Of a DNA stretch of 64,000 bases, positions 29,037-43,412 are shown one piece after another (the first letter of the stretch is position 1; each line of letters begins with the position of its first letter). The stretch lies in the NCBI GenBank assembly GCA_008921705.1, contig VFFE01006970.1, positions 255,623 to 319,622 on the forward strand, in the 5' to 3' direction. A program made the translations under genes and the position numbers. Origin of the DNA: Burhinus oedicnemus. Lineage: Eukaryota; Chordata; Aves; Charadriiformes; Burhinidae. The notes below the pieces were generated by a model. That model was not told where the DNA came from and ran no database searches. It was given only the letters and a program-made list of their open reading frames with translations.

Positions 29037-32000
29037 CTGGAGCACAATTAATCTGCAAGTTTGTATATAATCAAGAGCGTCTTTTTTTTCCCTGATGGGA
29101 TTGTCAGGTCCAGCTGACTGAACTTTGCAAGGAACTGGAAAATTTCTGTTTTCCATCTCAAATGTTTCAATCCTAGCTGTTATACTAGTCTTGAAAAAGC
29201 AAAGTACAAAACCCATCAGTTTTAGTTTTCACTAAGTCAGCTGCTTAAACAAGTTCAGTGAACTTAAAATGTTCTGCATGTGTTCCAGAGTAACCATCTG
29301 AATCACTTAAGAGTAGCCTCTGTGTTGAATCTACTTAACTGAGCCTCTGAGCATTTTGATTAGACAGATTGAATTTAAAAACTGACTTATATGATGAAAA
29401 GTAAACCCTTTAAAAACAATTTATAGTGCAACTTGCAAAAAATCAACAGTGGCTTTTAAGAAAAAGTAAGGATTAACTGTGTCAGTACACTGTCATTTCA
29501 CCAATGATTTAGCCAGTACAATGTCAATCAGAAATTTTTGATCATGTTTTGGCACATAAAAGAACATTTTTGACTTTGAGCTATATTATATCCTTTAAAA
29601 ACACTCTATTTCTAGGCTGCCTTCTAAATAAAAGCAAATAAATTCACACCTCGCTGGTTGTAAATGCAGAGGACCATGAAGCCAGCTTAGATCTGGCAGC
29701 ACTTCTTTGCTGAAAGAAGCAGAGATGGGCCCTGCCCTCAAACCCGTGGTGCTAGTTGTCTGTGACCATGGTATGTCTATCTCCACTTCACTGCATGAAC
29801 ATTTCGGGGTCTTTACGGAATATCCACCCCATCCATCTCGGTCTCTTCTTCCACAGCAGCCCACTGAGAGCAGCAGCTTGGAACTGCCATGTTTTGGCTC
29901 TTTTAGACCCCGTTCCTTAACCAAACATCTCTAAGGGTGAGGATAATTCCTCCAGGTTCCTTAATAGCAGGTATGAAATAGGTTGATCTAAATATCATAT
30001 ATAATCTTACAATGTCATAGATAATCATATGATTAATATTTAACATTAATTGTATATTTTAGTGACACTTAAATCCTTTAGCCTTGTCATGGCACTGCTG
30101 CATCAGAAAAGGAAGATGGGAAGAGGTCTCCCAACCAGACTACCTCAGGAGAACTGATCTCACTTTTCAGATCACACATACTCTTGCTTTGTTTCTTTGA
30201 CAATTGACGTTGTGAGCTTAAGATTTCCATATACGAGGAAAAAATGGTCGAGCACTACTGAGATATTTTGTTATAAAGCCTATATAAACCCCCAGTAAAT
30301 AACAGAGTTTGTCTCAAAGACTTTTTTGAAAGTAAACTCAAAAGAAAATGTTGCTTCTGGTACTTTGATGTTTTATCAATGGCTAAAGCTGCCTCTATTT
30401 TGTAAGACAGATATATATAGATATATAAGGGAAAAAAGTTACTTCACTGCATTAGAAGTTACTTAGAAGTTTTTGCCAGAATATGTGTTTTAGAAGTCTG
30501 AGCAAGACACACAGACAGCTATATACTCTGTAATGACTAAACTCTAAGGTAGTCCTTACTAGCACCGTGCAGACCTTACTACCACTGTAATTCAATGCTG
30601 CCTTAAATGTTCCACCAGTCATGTAGGATAACAGATTCTGAAAAGTACACACTTTGTTACTGCACCACTGAGTTAATTTGTTATTAGAAAACATAAGTAC
30701 ATGCTTAAACATCATTACAAAGCTTCTGGACCATCTAAAATCACAAATGAACAACGTCCCTTAGGAGCCTGTTTGAGAACATCTAGAGCAACAGCTGATG
30801 GAGAGCAAACTGGTACAAGGTTGTCACATGCAATCCACGTCTCACCATACAGCTTCTCCGAGAAAAGGAATGTGTCTCAAATTGGTCCTAACGCTACGTA
30901 TGATGTGGCAAAAAATTTAGAGGTGTGCCATGCTCCCCTGAGATCCTACTGAGCTAGTGGCCCAGGGCCACCTTATCTCCACTGTGTAGCACATACTGGT
31001 ATGGGAGGAACAGAGGGATAAGTTTGCATGATCTGAAGGACTAAAGGCATCTCTCTTTTTGAAGGGCTGCCTCCAACATCCTGACTCCAGCCTGGGATCA
31101 GGTCCAGGACCATACAGGCCATGAAGGCACTTAGGGCAGAAAGCACGTGTGGCAGGCCAGAAGGCTGTGGCACACCAGTAAGTTCCCTGATGCCGACAGC
31201 AAAGGGTGTGTGGCTCCTGGCGGAGGGAATGTTTCCTATAGCCAAAGCAAAACCTGTGAGAGGACAAAGGAAGCCCTCTGAAGTCCTTGGGAATCCCTCC
31301 AACTGGGATTCCTCCCAGGGGCTTTGCATCAGGTCCAAACCTGTTCAGCTGAGCCCAGCACACAGCCCAGTTTATTTACACAACAGACAAGTTAGAAAGC
31401 ATTGTATTAAGAGCAAGTTTCTAAATTTGCATGTTGGAAGTCTCTTGCTTCCTTGGCTACCTTTTCTGTTCAATTGAGTAATATTTGACGGCGATTCAAA
31501 GACTCCTTATTCATACAGCACGAGAAAGTGGAAAACTCTTCTGTGACTGGCTCGCTCTTTGATAATGAAGTCAGTATTTTCCCCTCGATAAGATTAAAAG
31601 TGTGTTTAAGAGACTAGCCTTCCAGGAGGCATGCACACACATACAGGGAAAGCAAATGAAATGTGACAAATATACAGGAACCAACCATGTGGTAATTGTA
31701 CATGAATCCACCATAAACGCACCATGCACAACTTTTTATGGTTTAATGGCTCATTTAATTCCTGTATCTAATTTGCATATTAAATAACCATGCGAACAGG
31801 AAGAAAAGGGTATTTCCCCCAGCTATTGTTAAGTACTCAGCCTACCTTAGGCTGTTGGGTAAATTAAGAAAACTCATCTCCACAGGCTTTGTCTCCTGCC
31901 ACTGAAAGCGAGAGGCTCTTGCAGGGGGTGACACAGAACAGTAGCACCCTTTAGAGTAAGTCGTGATAACTATTTTCCGTCCCAGCAGCCAGAGAGCAGG

Positions 32001-33309
32001 CTCCGAGGCAGAGGACCCACAGTGGGACTACTTCCTCTGCCGCTGATTACGGGAGGAAGTTTCCCCACTGACTTCAACACAGTGGGGATTTTATCATCAG
32101 TGTGTCCTTCTGTCACGATGAGAGCATTGCAAGTCAGTTTACTACAGAGACAAAATCCTAAACGACCTTTCACTCTTGACTTCCCAACTTCCCAACGTGG
32201 GAACGCACACATGTGTTTTAGTGCTACAAAGCATCCCAGTTTCCAGTCTAGTCAAATTCTCACTTGACAACCAAACCTGGCATGTGAGCCTTCCAAGAGC
32301 CTTTTTTGCCCGTCATAGTATGATTTGGATATTTTGTAGGCCTGCTAGCAACACCAAGTATTGACATATTGTACTTACTGTAAAAAAACCAAAACAAAAC
32401 ATATATCTCACCCCCAACAAATTTTATGAGTCTGACACAGATTTTCTGTGTATAAACTTGACTCACAGTAACTTTGTGAAGATCATTTTCAAGCTTCTAA
32501 AAATATAAAAAATTAATACAATTACAGTTCACTGAAAAATTAGCATGAAATACATTCTGAAAGCTAAAATCATTCACGGCAAAGTAATGTTCCATTTAAT
32601 TACAAAGATTAATTCAGCCTTTATGTACGTGTCTGGTCTTTTCATTTTTCATTGAAAACAGATGATTCAAGAGCCATCTGGTAAAATTGCTGCATAAATA
32701 TCACTGCATCTATTTAGGTTTTATGTATAGAAAAACTAGAAAAATAGAGTGATGGATCTTGGTAAAACACAGAAACGTTCCGTCACAGGGCTAAAGCCCA
32801 GTCCTACAGATATCAGTAGGAACTGACCCACTGACCTGAGTGGGAGATGGACTAGGCCTACCTTAATCATGTATTTTATTTCCTATGCAGGGGTCACATG
32901 AAATGCCAGGGATTTGCACATCGTCAACTGCAATCAAAAGTGAAGTCTCAACTCAGACATGAACGCTTGGCCTGAAATGATTATTTTTAAGAGCACTTGA
33001 TCTGCAATGATCTGGCTATAATCCATACTCCAGAATATAGCTAATCATCAAACTATTTATTTTTAAACTTTGGCTTTAATTTTTCTCTTATATTTGCATA
33101 TCACTACAATACAAACTGTGTAGGTTTTTCAAGATTTTCAGAGCTAGTGTTGCTTCATGTAATAATAATTCACATATCACCATTTCACACTGCACCGTAA
33201 CACTCTCCCCAATATTTCAATAATTGTTTTGAATGTTCTACATTAATCAGTTACAAAGATAGAAAATACAGCTATTTCTCCAGTCTTGTAGTAGCATAAG
33301 CCCAGGGGT

Positions 33310-33357
33310 AAAAAAAAAAAAAAACAAACTAAAAAAAAAAACCACCTAAAAAAAAAT
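33310..33357. repeat. A-rich low-complexity tract
   Basis: Three runs of 7-14 A separated by short interruptions. No element attached to it was recognised. Confidence 0.85.
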
Positions 33358-35255
33358 CAAGTGACTTATGTGAATAATCACACCCAGCAACACAACAGAA
33401 GTTTAAAATATTATGGCATCAAGTACACATAAAAATGTTTTCAGTTAAATACACGCTGTGGTTTCAAAAGCAGCTGAGTCCATTTAACAGCTTTGTGCTG
33501 CCAAGTGAAAAAGAACGTCCTAGTCCTCACCATCCTCCCTTGCTCCTCCCATCTCTCTTCTTACTTCCCTGCGCTGCCTGCACCCACAGCCCCCGTGAGC
33601 TGCCTCGGCTCCTTGCCACATCTTTCTGGGGGACTGCTTAGCTCACTGACGTAGCAGAAATCTATCTAAGTTTTACCCCAGCTAATTTTCTGCCAGATCA
33701 GTGAGCTGAATCCCTACACAGAGAGAGATCCAGCAAGTGGTGGAACTAGCACAAGAGAAGTGCTGGGAACACATAGTGTGGGAAAGTGGAGAAGGAACAG
33801 CAAAGGGATTATGTGTTACATTTGTTTACCCCTTCCTCTGAATCATCCTTTGAAACCGAAGCCTCACTCAAAGAAAACTTCCTGACAAGAAAATATTACC
33901 TGTTACTCTCAAAAAGGGACCACACCATCCATTACCTTCCTAGGAAAAAGAGGGGAAAAGGGACAAAAAGTTTTCTAAGCAAACTGTTAGTTGAGATTAT
34001 AGATTCAGTCTTAATATCCACTAGCTAACAAGATAATATTAGTAACCATAAAGTTGCAAGCACCTAAAGGTTTAGTAGGACTGCCATGTACAAAAGAGAG
34101 TCAGAAAAAGCAACAATGTACACTAGTGCCACTCTTTCCTGTCCAAAATCCTTTTTGCTTCTGGGTCTCTGGAAAACAAAGACTCAATTGTCAGCTCAAG
34201 CACTGTGACAGTAATTTCACTGGAATTAATTTTTCAAACTAATCCTACATTAATTTTTTAAATTTTTTTTTAGCAATAGAACTGAACTAAATCACAGAAA
34301 ATCTGAAACAGTCTTACTTATATAAAAATACAAATTCACTGTGATATTTTCACAAGCATAACTCCTTAGTTCAATGCAACAGCATAAATAATAGACCTAT
34401 TCGTATTTCCTCCTACCAGCTTAGTTCCAAACTCATTCTGCTGCTAGCAATACTTTAATTTTGCTAAGAAAAAAAAAAAATCCTTTGTCCATTTTATTTT
34501 AATTCCATTTTTCATTAGTAATCTCTGTATTACAGTGATCACTATTCCATTATTTTATACATAGAATATTATATATGACAGACATAAATGCTGTCTTTTA
34601 TGAGCAGAACCACAGCTCTGTAAATTAAATACATTTCTTCATGCCACCCAGTAAATATCTTCATCTGTGATTATACAATACATACGTGCACTTATACAGC
34701 AGACCAGCACAACTGAGTACCTGACAAAGGATGTATTTAACATCTAAGCATCACTGTCCAAAGTTTTAAGGGCCCCCGGGTTCTCAGTGGAGCTGGGATC
34801 GTGCCTGCGGACCAGAAGAAATGACGGTGCACACATATGCAAACTGACTCAGCCTGGGCTAAGTCCACCTGTGGCATCACATCACCACACCAGCAGTGAC
34901 AGGTCCACTCCAGCATGGGGATTTCTGCACTGGATTCCCCTCTATGCACCTGCGCATCACTTAGGGCATGACTATACCGGGGTGTGTGCCGACAGCTAGC
35001 AGCTCCTCCAGCTGCACTTCAAACAAGCCAGAAGCAAGCGTCGTGGTCTGAAGGCACAGACCATCATTAGTATTATGCTGGTATATATATGCCCGCCCCA
35101 TGGTATATGCTGCTAAGTTGCCTTTGACATGGCTCTAATAGCTCATGCACCTGAGTTAAGCTTAGACTTAGCATCCTTAGCACTTTAGAAGACTGTACCT
35201 CCTCATGCCTTTATTTTCAGGCAATGTTCTATGTTTTCCAATGCAATTGTCTCTT

Positions 35256-35340
35256 AAAACAAAACAAACAAACAAAACCCCCAAAACAAACAAACAAAAA
35301 AACACAAAACCCAAACAACCAAACAAAAAAAACCCCCACA
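35256..35340. repeat. AAAC-rich low-complexity tract
   Basis: Imperfect AAAC/AAAAC units with interspersed C-runs over 85 bp, in intron 12. Confidence 0.9.
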
Positions 35341-38300
35341 ACTCAAAATTCTCTTCATCTGTCTTTTGAAATTACATTAGATATCCTTACCAAACTGATT
35401 TTGCACCAGAATGCTAAGGATTGGCAATGACACAAAGAAAAATCCACCTCTGGCTGGCATTCGGCACATTAGTGAGCTGCAGAGATTATTATGTTGCATT
35501 TTTTGTAGAAACTCCTTCCTGGACTCGTTTGACTGCTCACTGCCAGAGCACCTCATCAGTCGACCCGTACTCCCACTGTCATGCCACCTCTTGCTAAAAG
35601 CACACCCACCTTGCTGCAAAATCTTTTCTGCTGTTTTGTTGTTTTGGTTTTTTTTTTTAGCTCTGGGAAAAGAGCAGGTTTAACAAAAAACACTGTGCTG
35701 ACAAAATAAAAGTCCCCAAAGGCCAAAAAAAGCCCAGTGTGCTGGAGACCCCTGGCACTGAATGCTGAGAGGAGGACAGCCCCAGGGACTGGGAAAGGGT
35801 TAGGAGGCTCTCTCCCCATCACAGGTGTATAGGGTATGAGTTACCACAGCATTTCTTTTGGCAGTTTTATGCCAGACTCTGAATAACCTGTTCCAGAGAG
35901 GGACAATTTCTGACCTTAGACTCTGCTTGCATCAGTTTATATTCATTTAACATTTTCAAGGTTATCTTTGCTTAGCAAAGGTTGCAGAGCAACTATTTGG
36001 GTTTTTTCGTTAATGAATAGAATGTGAAAAATTATCTTTTCATTTCTAGCTGCAAGTGAGCATCAAACCCAGTCTAGATACAGCTGAGACCAGACATGGC
36101 AGAGACTGGTTCTTACACTACTCTAAAACTGAAATGGGGACTGAGGACCTAACCACAAGCATTGCTTGGCTCAGGACTTGCAGGTTTTGTCTCTGGGGAG
36201 AAATTAATTTTGCTTGAACAGGGACCCCGACCAGCAGTGTACCAGTAAGCATGTCACTACCAGTTGTCCATGCCTTATAAACACGTGGGGGAAAGCAGAT
36301 GCATACATAGACAAAAATGTAGGCTGTAGAATATAGAAAAAACATATGCATTATATGCTGTACTTTCTGCTCCAGATCAAATCCTTCTAAATAAATTACA
36401 TCTATGTATTTATTTCCACATTGCTGGAAGTCACCACTTTTACCCAGAAAACGGAGCACAAGACACCTCACAGCTCCACCCCGAAGGAGGGCGGCTGAGG
36501 AAGCCTTTATTTTTAGACACAGTGTCCTGGCTTCTGAAAGGCCTCTAAGGGAGCAAATTCCTGAGTCTGATGACCTCCTTGTGATAAAGCTCCTCTAAAA
36601 GTAAACTCCAGCAATACCAGTACCTGAAGCCATTTAAACATTTCACAACTTTGCTTCAGACCTCCGTGACTAGTACAATACCTGAGCAAGTTGAAGTGCT
36701 GCTAAGGCTCCTGGTCCTGTACAGCTCGGTGCCCAAGGCTGAGGGTCCATGCCGGAGCCCCAGCCCATGGCCCTGCCCACTCCCAGCGAGCAGGCAGCTT
36801 TCCTCTCGGTGGCTCAAGTGGGCGTATACAGGACATGGAGAACACCACAGCCAGGAAATGCACATTCATTGGAAATAAAGAGTGAATACCAAGTAGATAC
36901 CTGAGCATGCCCTTTTAGACTTCTGCATACAGAGAATGGGTCTCCCATACCTCAATACCTATTACGGTTGAGCTGGGGGACTATAATGTCTTTGTAACTG
37001 TTCCTCTACAGAAGGTAGTTTTACTTGGTAAAACAACAAAGATAATGAAAGCTAAAGCTGAAACCATCCAAGACTTCCAGAGGTGGTGGAGGACTTCCCA
37101 CCCTTTGGAAAAATTAATCTGTCTTTTAGCATACCAATGCTTTCATGTTGCATTTCTGCCTCAAAAGATTCAGATTCACCCCAGTCCCTGAGGATTTGCA
37201 GGTGTGTCCATCCATCTGTCTCCCTCCTTCTATTTCAAGCACGAGATTTGTCCCAAGTGTTTTGATGTCACACACCCATTCTGGCCTTATGGCATCGTGG
37301 CAGAGTCTGAAAAATGACAGCTGCGAGATCAGGGTTAAATACAATTTCCTCTCCCTTCACCTGTTTTCCACTATCTGTTTGCACGGTGCTCAGGTTATTA
37401 ATGGAACTGACATCCCTGCACAACTGAGTGAGCAGTAGCAGCAGCCAGATAACAAGGGAGAAGATGACAGCAGCGATCTAACCCCAGAGATAAGAGATAA
37501 GCAAACATGCCATGGCTATTATTTTCAACTCTGGCCAATGGAGAAGAACATCTCCTGTGGTTACTGAACAGGAAAACCCAGTCCTCCTGAGAAGGTTAAA
37601 TTAAATTCAGAAAGTGAGCGAGATTATTCCTTGAATTAAAAAATTAAAGTTTGTGATGAGAAATAAACATTTGACTTTAAAAAAAAAAGAACATAAAAAT
37701 GTTGATCTGATCAAAAGTGAAGACTTATTTTTATTCAGAGGAAAGCATGGAACACCTCTACGCTGGAAGTACCTTGCATTCTCTGTATCTTCATGGTGAA
37801 AACTGTTACCCTAAACACCGACATTTTCCAAACGGCTATCTCAGGGATGGTGTGAGAGTGGTAGCTTCAATGTCCTGACTGAATTCCAAACTAGGTAAGA
37901 AGAGCAAACTTTTCAAGTCCCCTACTTCATTTCTGAGCTGCACAGCATCTACTTCACTTCCTACTCCCTACCCAGTTGTCCCCTTCTCTTCACATGTCCA
38001 CACACACAGTAGGATAAAGATGAGTTACACCATGAAGACAAGATCCTAGTGATACATTTAAGGCCCAAGGGAACTGTAGACATGTAGGAAAAGAGTTAAA
38101 ATGCGACTCTGCCTCTTCTGAACACCAACTTGTGTTTCAACTTTATCGGGAGACTTGCTCATTCCTCCCTGCAATGCAACTGCCACAAGACAGGCAGGAC
38201 ATTAAGTTTTTGCATCCAAGTACTAGTCCAGTCAGAGACCACCCTAATTTCAGAAAGTTCACTTCCACAAAGGAAAAGTGTGGCCAAGGTTCAATTGGCA

Positions 38301-39124
38301 CTAAGCAGAAGTATGCTTTCCAGTTTAGAAATGACAAGGTTGTTTCAAGAAGGTCTGAATAAAGCTTTCTGGTAAACCCAGCAGACTTGGAAGTCAGCAG
38401 TCACCCCCATTGGCTTTTGAACAGGAATGAAGTGCCTAAATGCAATTAGAGCCTCTGGAAATTTCTCTCTCTTTTCCTAGTTCTACTGAAGTGAGTCTGG
38501 CAGCTTCTGTTTGTGCTCTGAGGAAGCCTTACACTTTGTGAAGTTCTCTGAGATCCTTGAAACAAAGATATAAAGTAATCTTAAAAGAACCAGTAAAAGG
38601 TGTCTTAGGATCTTTGGTTTTGAAACTCCATCCCTCTCTTTTACAGAGTGTTGTTCTGTCAGCCTTGTGCTGGCCTTCATTCCAGAAAAAGCCCACTTGA
38701 GATACGGGAGATGTTGAGGCTCAGGGCTAGTTCCTCTGTCATATTTTTTGCATTATTTTACATAGGATGGGTACAGAGACCCCACAAGGCACAAAAGGTA
38801 TTTTTTTCTTTTGCAGAGCACCCAATGCCCACTCTCAAGGTTGGATGCTTTGTCATCTTTGTGCAAAATTATCATGGCATTAAGCAAGATTAATTTTGGC
38901 TGTGGCATATAGCCTTTGTGTCTGGGCATGCCTCAGATCTTTAATGAAAAGTTATTTTTCAGAACTGTATCTCATGCACGCCCTGGACAGTCCATTTGAA
39001 CAAGCACAGGAGGCTCCATACTCCCTGGATGTGTTACTGTGCCAAGGTTATACATAAGCAAGAGTGGGCACGAGAAAAGAACAGGCAATGATGAGTCTCT
39101 GGTTTCCCCACTACAAGAAGGTAG

Positions 39125-39480
39125 AGTGAGAAGGTGACATTTTCCAGACAAGCAAAAGGAGATGCTTTCTCACACAGAGCACAGTGAGGCAGCGGAACTC
39201 ATTGCCATGGGAAGCTGTGGGTGATAAAAATTGTTGTGGGTTCAAAGAGTCATTAGACAAACTCACAGCAGAAAAATATGAATAAAGACAAAGACACCAC
39301 TTCTGGCTCAGGAAGCAACTGAGCTGCAGATTGTCAGAGGCCGGGAGAGGACAGCGGGGATGTATCCTTTTATGCTTGCCCTGTCCTTATGCTCATCTCT
39401 AAACATCTGCTACTGTTTGGCCACTGTCCGAGCCAGACATTGGACCTCTGGTCGGAACAGGATGGCTGTCACGTTCATAG
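39125..39480 (+). mobile_element. Old CR1/L3-like LINE 3' end, plus orientation
   Basis: Diverged match in order to the 3' end of ancient amniote CR1: TTTCTCACACAGAGCACAG, GGAACTCATTGCCATGG, GGGTTCAAAGAGTCATTAGA, then near the end TGGCCACTGTCCGAG, GGACCTCTGGTCGGAAC and ATGGCTGTCACGTTC. It corresponds to the coding end and 3' untranslated region. Strongly decayed; boundaries approximate. Confidence 0.65.
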
Positions 39481-40014
39481 TGAAATCACCCAAATGTGAA
39501 GAGAGACCATGGAGAACTGGGAAAGATGGCAGGGGCTCAGCTAACTGACCTGAGGGGTGGATACAGCCAGTAAGTTCCAGCTGAGAAGCGAATGGCTTCA
39601 GTGGGATAAGCCATGGACACCTATCTCATTTAAAGTACCTATACTCTGTTAAATCGGGGCTTGTACAGATGGCTCTTGATTTCCTAAGGGCTATTGGCCT
39701 AAATTGCACAGCATTATCTAGGGAGGTTTGCTGTAGCTCTCTGTAACACCAGAACAAACCCCGCAGGGTAAACACAGGTACCTAACACTGCCTGAGACAG
39801 ACACCTATAGCTAGGCACTGTCCTTATATTTTCCTGTGGTTCTCTTGCCTCAGTCTTCAGACTCAGAGAGACGCAAAGAAAACAAGTCTTGCGTATACAA
39901 TTTCCTTAGAGAGGAATAAAGCCAAGCAGCAGGCAAGTTCAGCAGGCAAAAAATGATTGCACAGTGACCTTGGGATTTGTGCTCCATGACCTAAAGAGGT
40001 TAATAATGTTACAG

Positions 40015-40030
40015 AAAAAAAAAAAAAAAA
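40015..40030. repeat. A16 homopolymer
   Basis: Sixteen consecutive A in intron 12. No retroposed sequence recognised next to it. Confidence 0.85.
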
Positions 40031-40784
40031 TCTTATTAGAGAAAAACAAGCTTTTTTTGGCTTATCACCCCTGATTTAAAAATAGTATCGCAAGGCAAAA
40101 AAACCCAACTTCCTACAATACAGGCTGTTATACAGGAGATTTGAAAACTTTCAGAAAACATGCATTTGTGTAAAAGTCTCTTTTTCAAGCCTCCAGTTAA
40201 AACCCAAGCACAAAGGGCATTTCAGGAAGGAAAAAAAAGTGATTAATAAAATAAAGACTCCTGCCCAGGAAAGAGAATAATTTTACATCTCAGTGATGAT
40301 CTTCCACTGAATTATGCTTTGAAGAGCAGCAGCAATAAATTACCATTTTAAAGATGAGAGCCCTGATCACACAAGTCATGTCAATGGAGTTTCAGTTGCG
40401 GGTTCTCCCTTTTCCCTGTGGCCCACCATTACAAAACACAGCTGTCAATACCATTTGGCTGACATAGCAGGCTGCAATCTGCACCTTCATTGTAAGGGAA
40501 ACAAAAGGCTCTTCTCTCTCCCCCCTCCTCCTCATCTGCCATCCTTCTCAGAGGCTGCAAGGTGGCCCAGAGCTCACCAGGTGCCTGGGAAGCTGATGAG
40601 GGATCTTTCCGCACGGCTGCTGTAACTCACAGACCACATACTTGAACACCATTGCCAGACACACCCTTGGAGCTGCACTCATGTGAATAATTACTCGCTT
40701 CTTCAAATGAGGGCAAAATTTAATGATCTTTACAAAAGAGAGAGGCTAAAAGGGCAAGAAGAGGAACCTTTTGCTTTTTTCGCC

Positions 40785-40803
40785 TTTTTTTTTTTTTTTT
40801 TTT
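40785..40803. repeat. T19 homopolymer
   Basis: Nineteen consecutive T. On the minus strand it would be an A-tract, but no retroposed sequence is recognisable next to it. Confidence 0.9.
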
Positions 40804-42165
40804 CTAAATTGGAGATCTCCATTGAAAATTCGGGAGGTTAACAGCTGTAGTTTAAGCAAATTTCAGACGACAGTCAAATAGAGAGCAATAAAGCAAGGCT
40901 TGCCCAGAACAGAGGAAGGACGGGGTAGAAAACAGAGCATCACTGCACAGAGCCGAATGCTCCTCTCCGACTCGGAACTCCTTTGGAAGCAGCATGAGCT
41001 CCATCCAGAGAGCTAGGTGAGAACTGCACATGAAGACAGACCGAGTCACCTAACCCTGTGAAAAATCTTTCTCTGCAAGACTGGCTGGTTTAAATCCATG
41101 TTTCGATCACAGAAAGAGAGGAGCAGAGGGAGGAGAGAAGGAAATTATTCGATGTTATCTCATTACATTGTTTTGCTACAAAGGGAAAGCCAAACCTTAA
41201 CACCAAAGTACACAAGGGCTAAAAAGGGTGATTCTCAGAAATCAAGGCTGCAAGACAATTGTTCCTTATGTCACATGGACTAGTTGATTTGATCCTTTTA
41301 ATATGGTTTGGGCTCATCAAATTAGTAATGTCCCCTCTGAGTAACTTAAAAAACCAGAAGAGACACAGAGTCACAGACAGAGAAATGTTTCAGTGATTAG
41401 ATGGAGCTGACAGGCTGCCTAAAGCAAAATTCGAGCATCGATTCTACCAGAGTGCCTTTTGTAAGTCCTTTGGAGGTCGATGGTCCCTTTGATTGCAAAG
41501 CATCAGGCTGACAGCAAGGTATACAAGTTTGGCCTCAGCCAAGTGCACAAGAAAGGTGGGCATCAGACAGAAGACAGGCAGCAGAAAACATGCAAAACAG
41601 TGAGCGTCGGAATCATGGAGAGGATTTACCGTTAATTCTCTTTAAAACCTGCCAAGTCATTTGCATTACAGTGTTGTCATCTAAAGATATAATCACCATA
41701 AGGAACAGAAAAGTAGCCTAAGATGAGATGTTTTTCTAGGAAGGATCTCCGTGCTCGCAGTCCAGACATCCAGATCCCGCATTGACCTTATTCTTTTTTC
41801 AGGAAGTGAGTAAAAATGTTGTTAATGACCCAAATATGCCTGAAGTTAATGAAAAGGCTAATGACAAATTAAATGGATCACATGGAGTAGGCCCAGTAAA
41901 CAAAAAACATCGGGTTTCTACAGTTCCTTTCTTCCCAGAGCATTCAAAAAATTCAAGAATGCAATGAGATGAAAAATACAGAGGAAAAGCAAAATATGTG
42001 AATCACAGTCATTTCCAAGGCGCATATGGTTATGCCATAGAACTTCAGGCAGGAGCTCTAGTCTGCATTGCTATAAGGGACAATGTGACAGCTACTGATG
42101 AAAACGTAAAAGATCAAGATTTTTTTTTACCTAATAACTTCATTTCTTTAATTAATTGATAATAA

Positions 42166-43412
42166 GAATAGAAGAGAATATAGAATATTTCAGTTGGAAG
42201 TGACCTACAACGATCATCTAGTTCAACTGCCTGACCACTTCAGGGCTGACCAACATTTAAAGCACGTTATTAAGGGCTTTGTCCAAACGCCTCTTAATGA
42301 CTGGCAGGCACGGGGCACTGACCACCTCTCTAGGAAGCCTGTTCCATTGTTTGGCCATCTTCTTGGTAAAGAAATGCTTCCTAATGTCTAGTCTAAACTT
42401 TGTCTGGAGCAGCTTTGAACCATTCCCAGGCGTCCTGTCTCTGGATCCCAGGGAGAAGAGATCAGCACTTCTCTTTCCACTTCCCCTCCTCAGGAAGCTG
42501 TAGAGAGCAGTGAAGCTGCCCCTCAGCCTCCTTTTCTCCAAACTAGACAAGCCCAAAGTCCTTAGCCGCTTCTCATAGGACAAGCCTTCCAGCCCTTTTT
42601 CACCACCTTTGTTGTCCTTCTCTGGATGCATTCAAGAACCTTCACATCCAACTTAAATTGTGGGGCCCAGAACTGCACACAGTACCCCAGGTGAGGCCAC
42701 ACTAATGCTGAATACAGCAGAATAATCCCCTCTTTTGACCGGCTGGTGATGCTGGCTTTGATGAACCCCAGGATGTGGTTTGCCCTCTTGGCTGCCAGGA
42801 TACACTGCTGACTTCTAATGAGCCTGCTGCCCACCAGCACCTCAGATCCCTTTCTGCAGGTTTGCTCTCCAGCCACTCCTCTCCCCGTTCACACTTCTGC
42901 CCGGCGTTACTTCATCCTAGGGGCAGAATCTGACATTTGGACTTGTTAAATTTCATCCCATTAGTCATTTCCCAATGGTCCGACCTGTCTAGATCCTTCT
43001 GCAAGACCTCTTGTCCCTTCAGACAGTCAACAGCACCTCCTAGTTTAGTATCATCAGCAAACTTGCTAGTGGTGCATTCAACTCCCACATCCAGATCATT
43101 GATAAGAATATTGAACTGAACTTGCCCTAGGATAGAGCCCTGAGGAACACTGCTGGTGACCAGTCGCCAGTCAGATGTAGCCCCATTCACTACAACCCTT
43201 TGAGCCCTGCCATTTGGCCAGTTCTTCACCCAGCGCACCGTGTACCTGCTCATCTCACAGTGGGACAACTTGTCCAGAAGGATGCTGTGAGGGACAGTAT
43301 AGAATCGTAGTATCCAAAAGCCTTACTAAAATCCAGAAAAACTACATCTACCATCTTCCCTTTGCCCACTAGGCAGGTGACCTTATCATAGAAGGATATC
43401 AGATTAATAATG
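42166..43412 (-). mobile_element. CR1 LINE, 5'-truncated, 1.25 kb with decayed reverse transcriptase
   Basis: Read on the minus strand it contains, in order, [31 protein letters not shown], then YSALVWPHLGY, LECIQRRTTK and KRRLRG, the C-terminal half of CR1 ORF2 reverse transcriptase. The FADD catalytic box is present. The reading frame is broken at least three times (about 43270, 42880 and 42600), so it is a dead copy. The 3' end at 42166 shows TAGAAT-type units followed by TTTCAGTTGGAAG. The 5' end is truncated near 43412. Confidence 0.93.

Noticed and set aside
28168..29216. ORFs of 109-153 codons on both strands
   Set aside because: Overlapping, unrecognisable, no splice context; consistent with chance in an intron.
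32040..32100. CACTGACTTCAACACAGTGGG-like motif, similar pieces near 18545-18585, 32790-32860 and 40380
   Set aside because: These resemble a widespread degenerate sauropsid repeat, but each piece is too short and diverged to assign to a family by eye.
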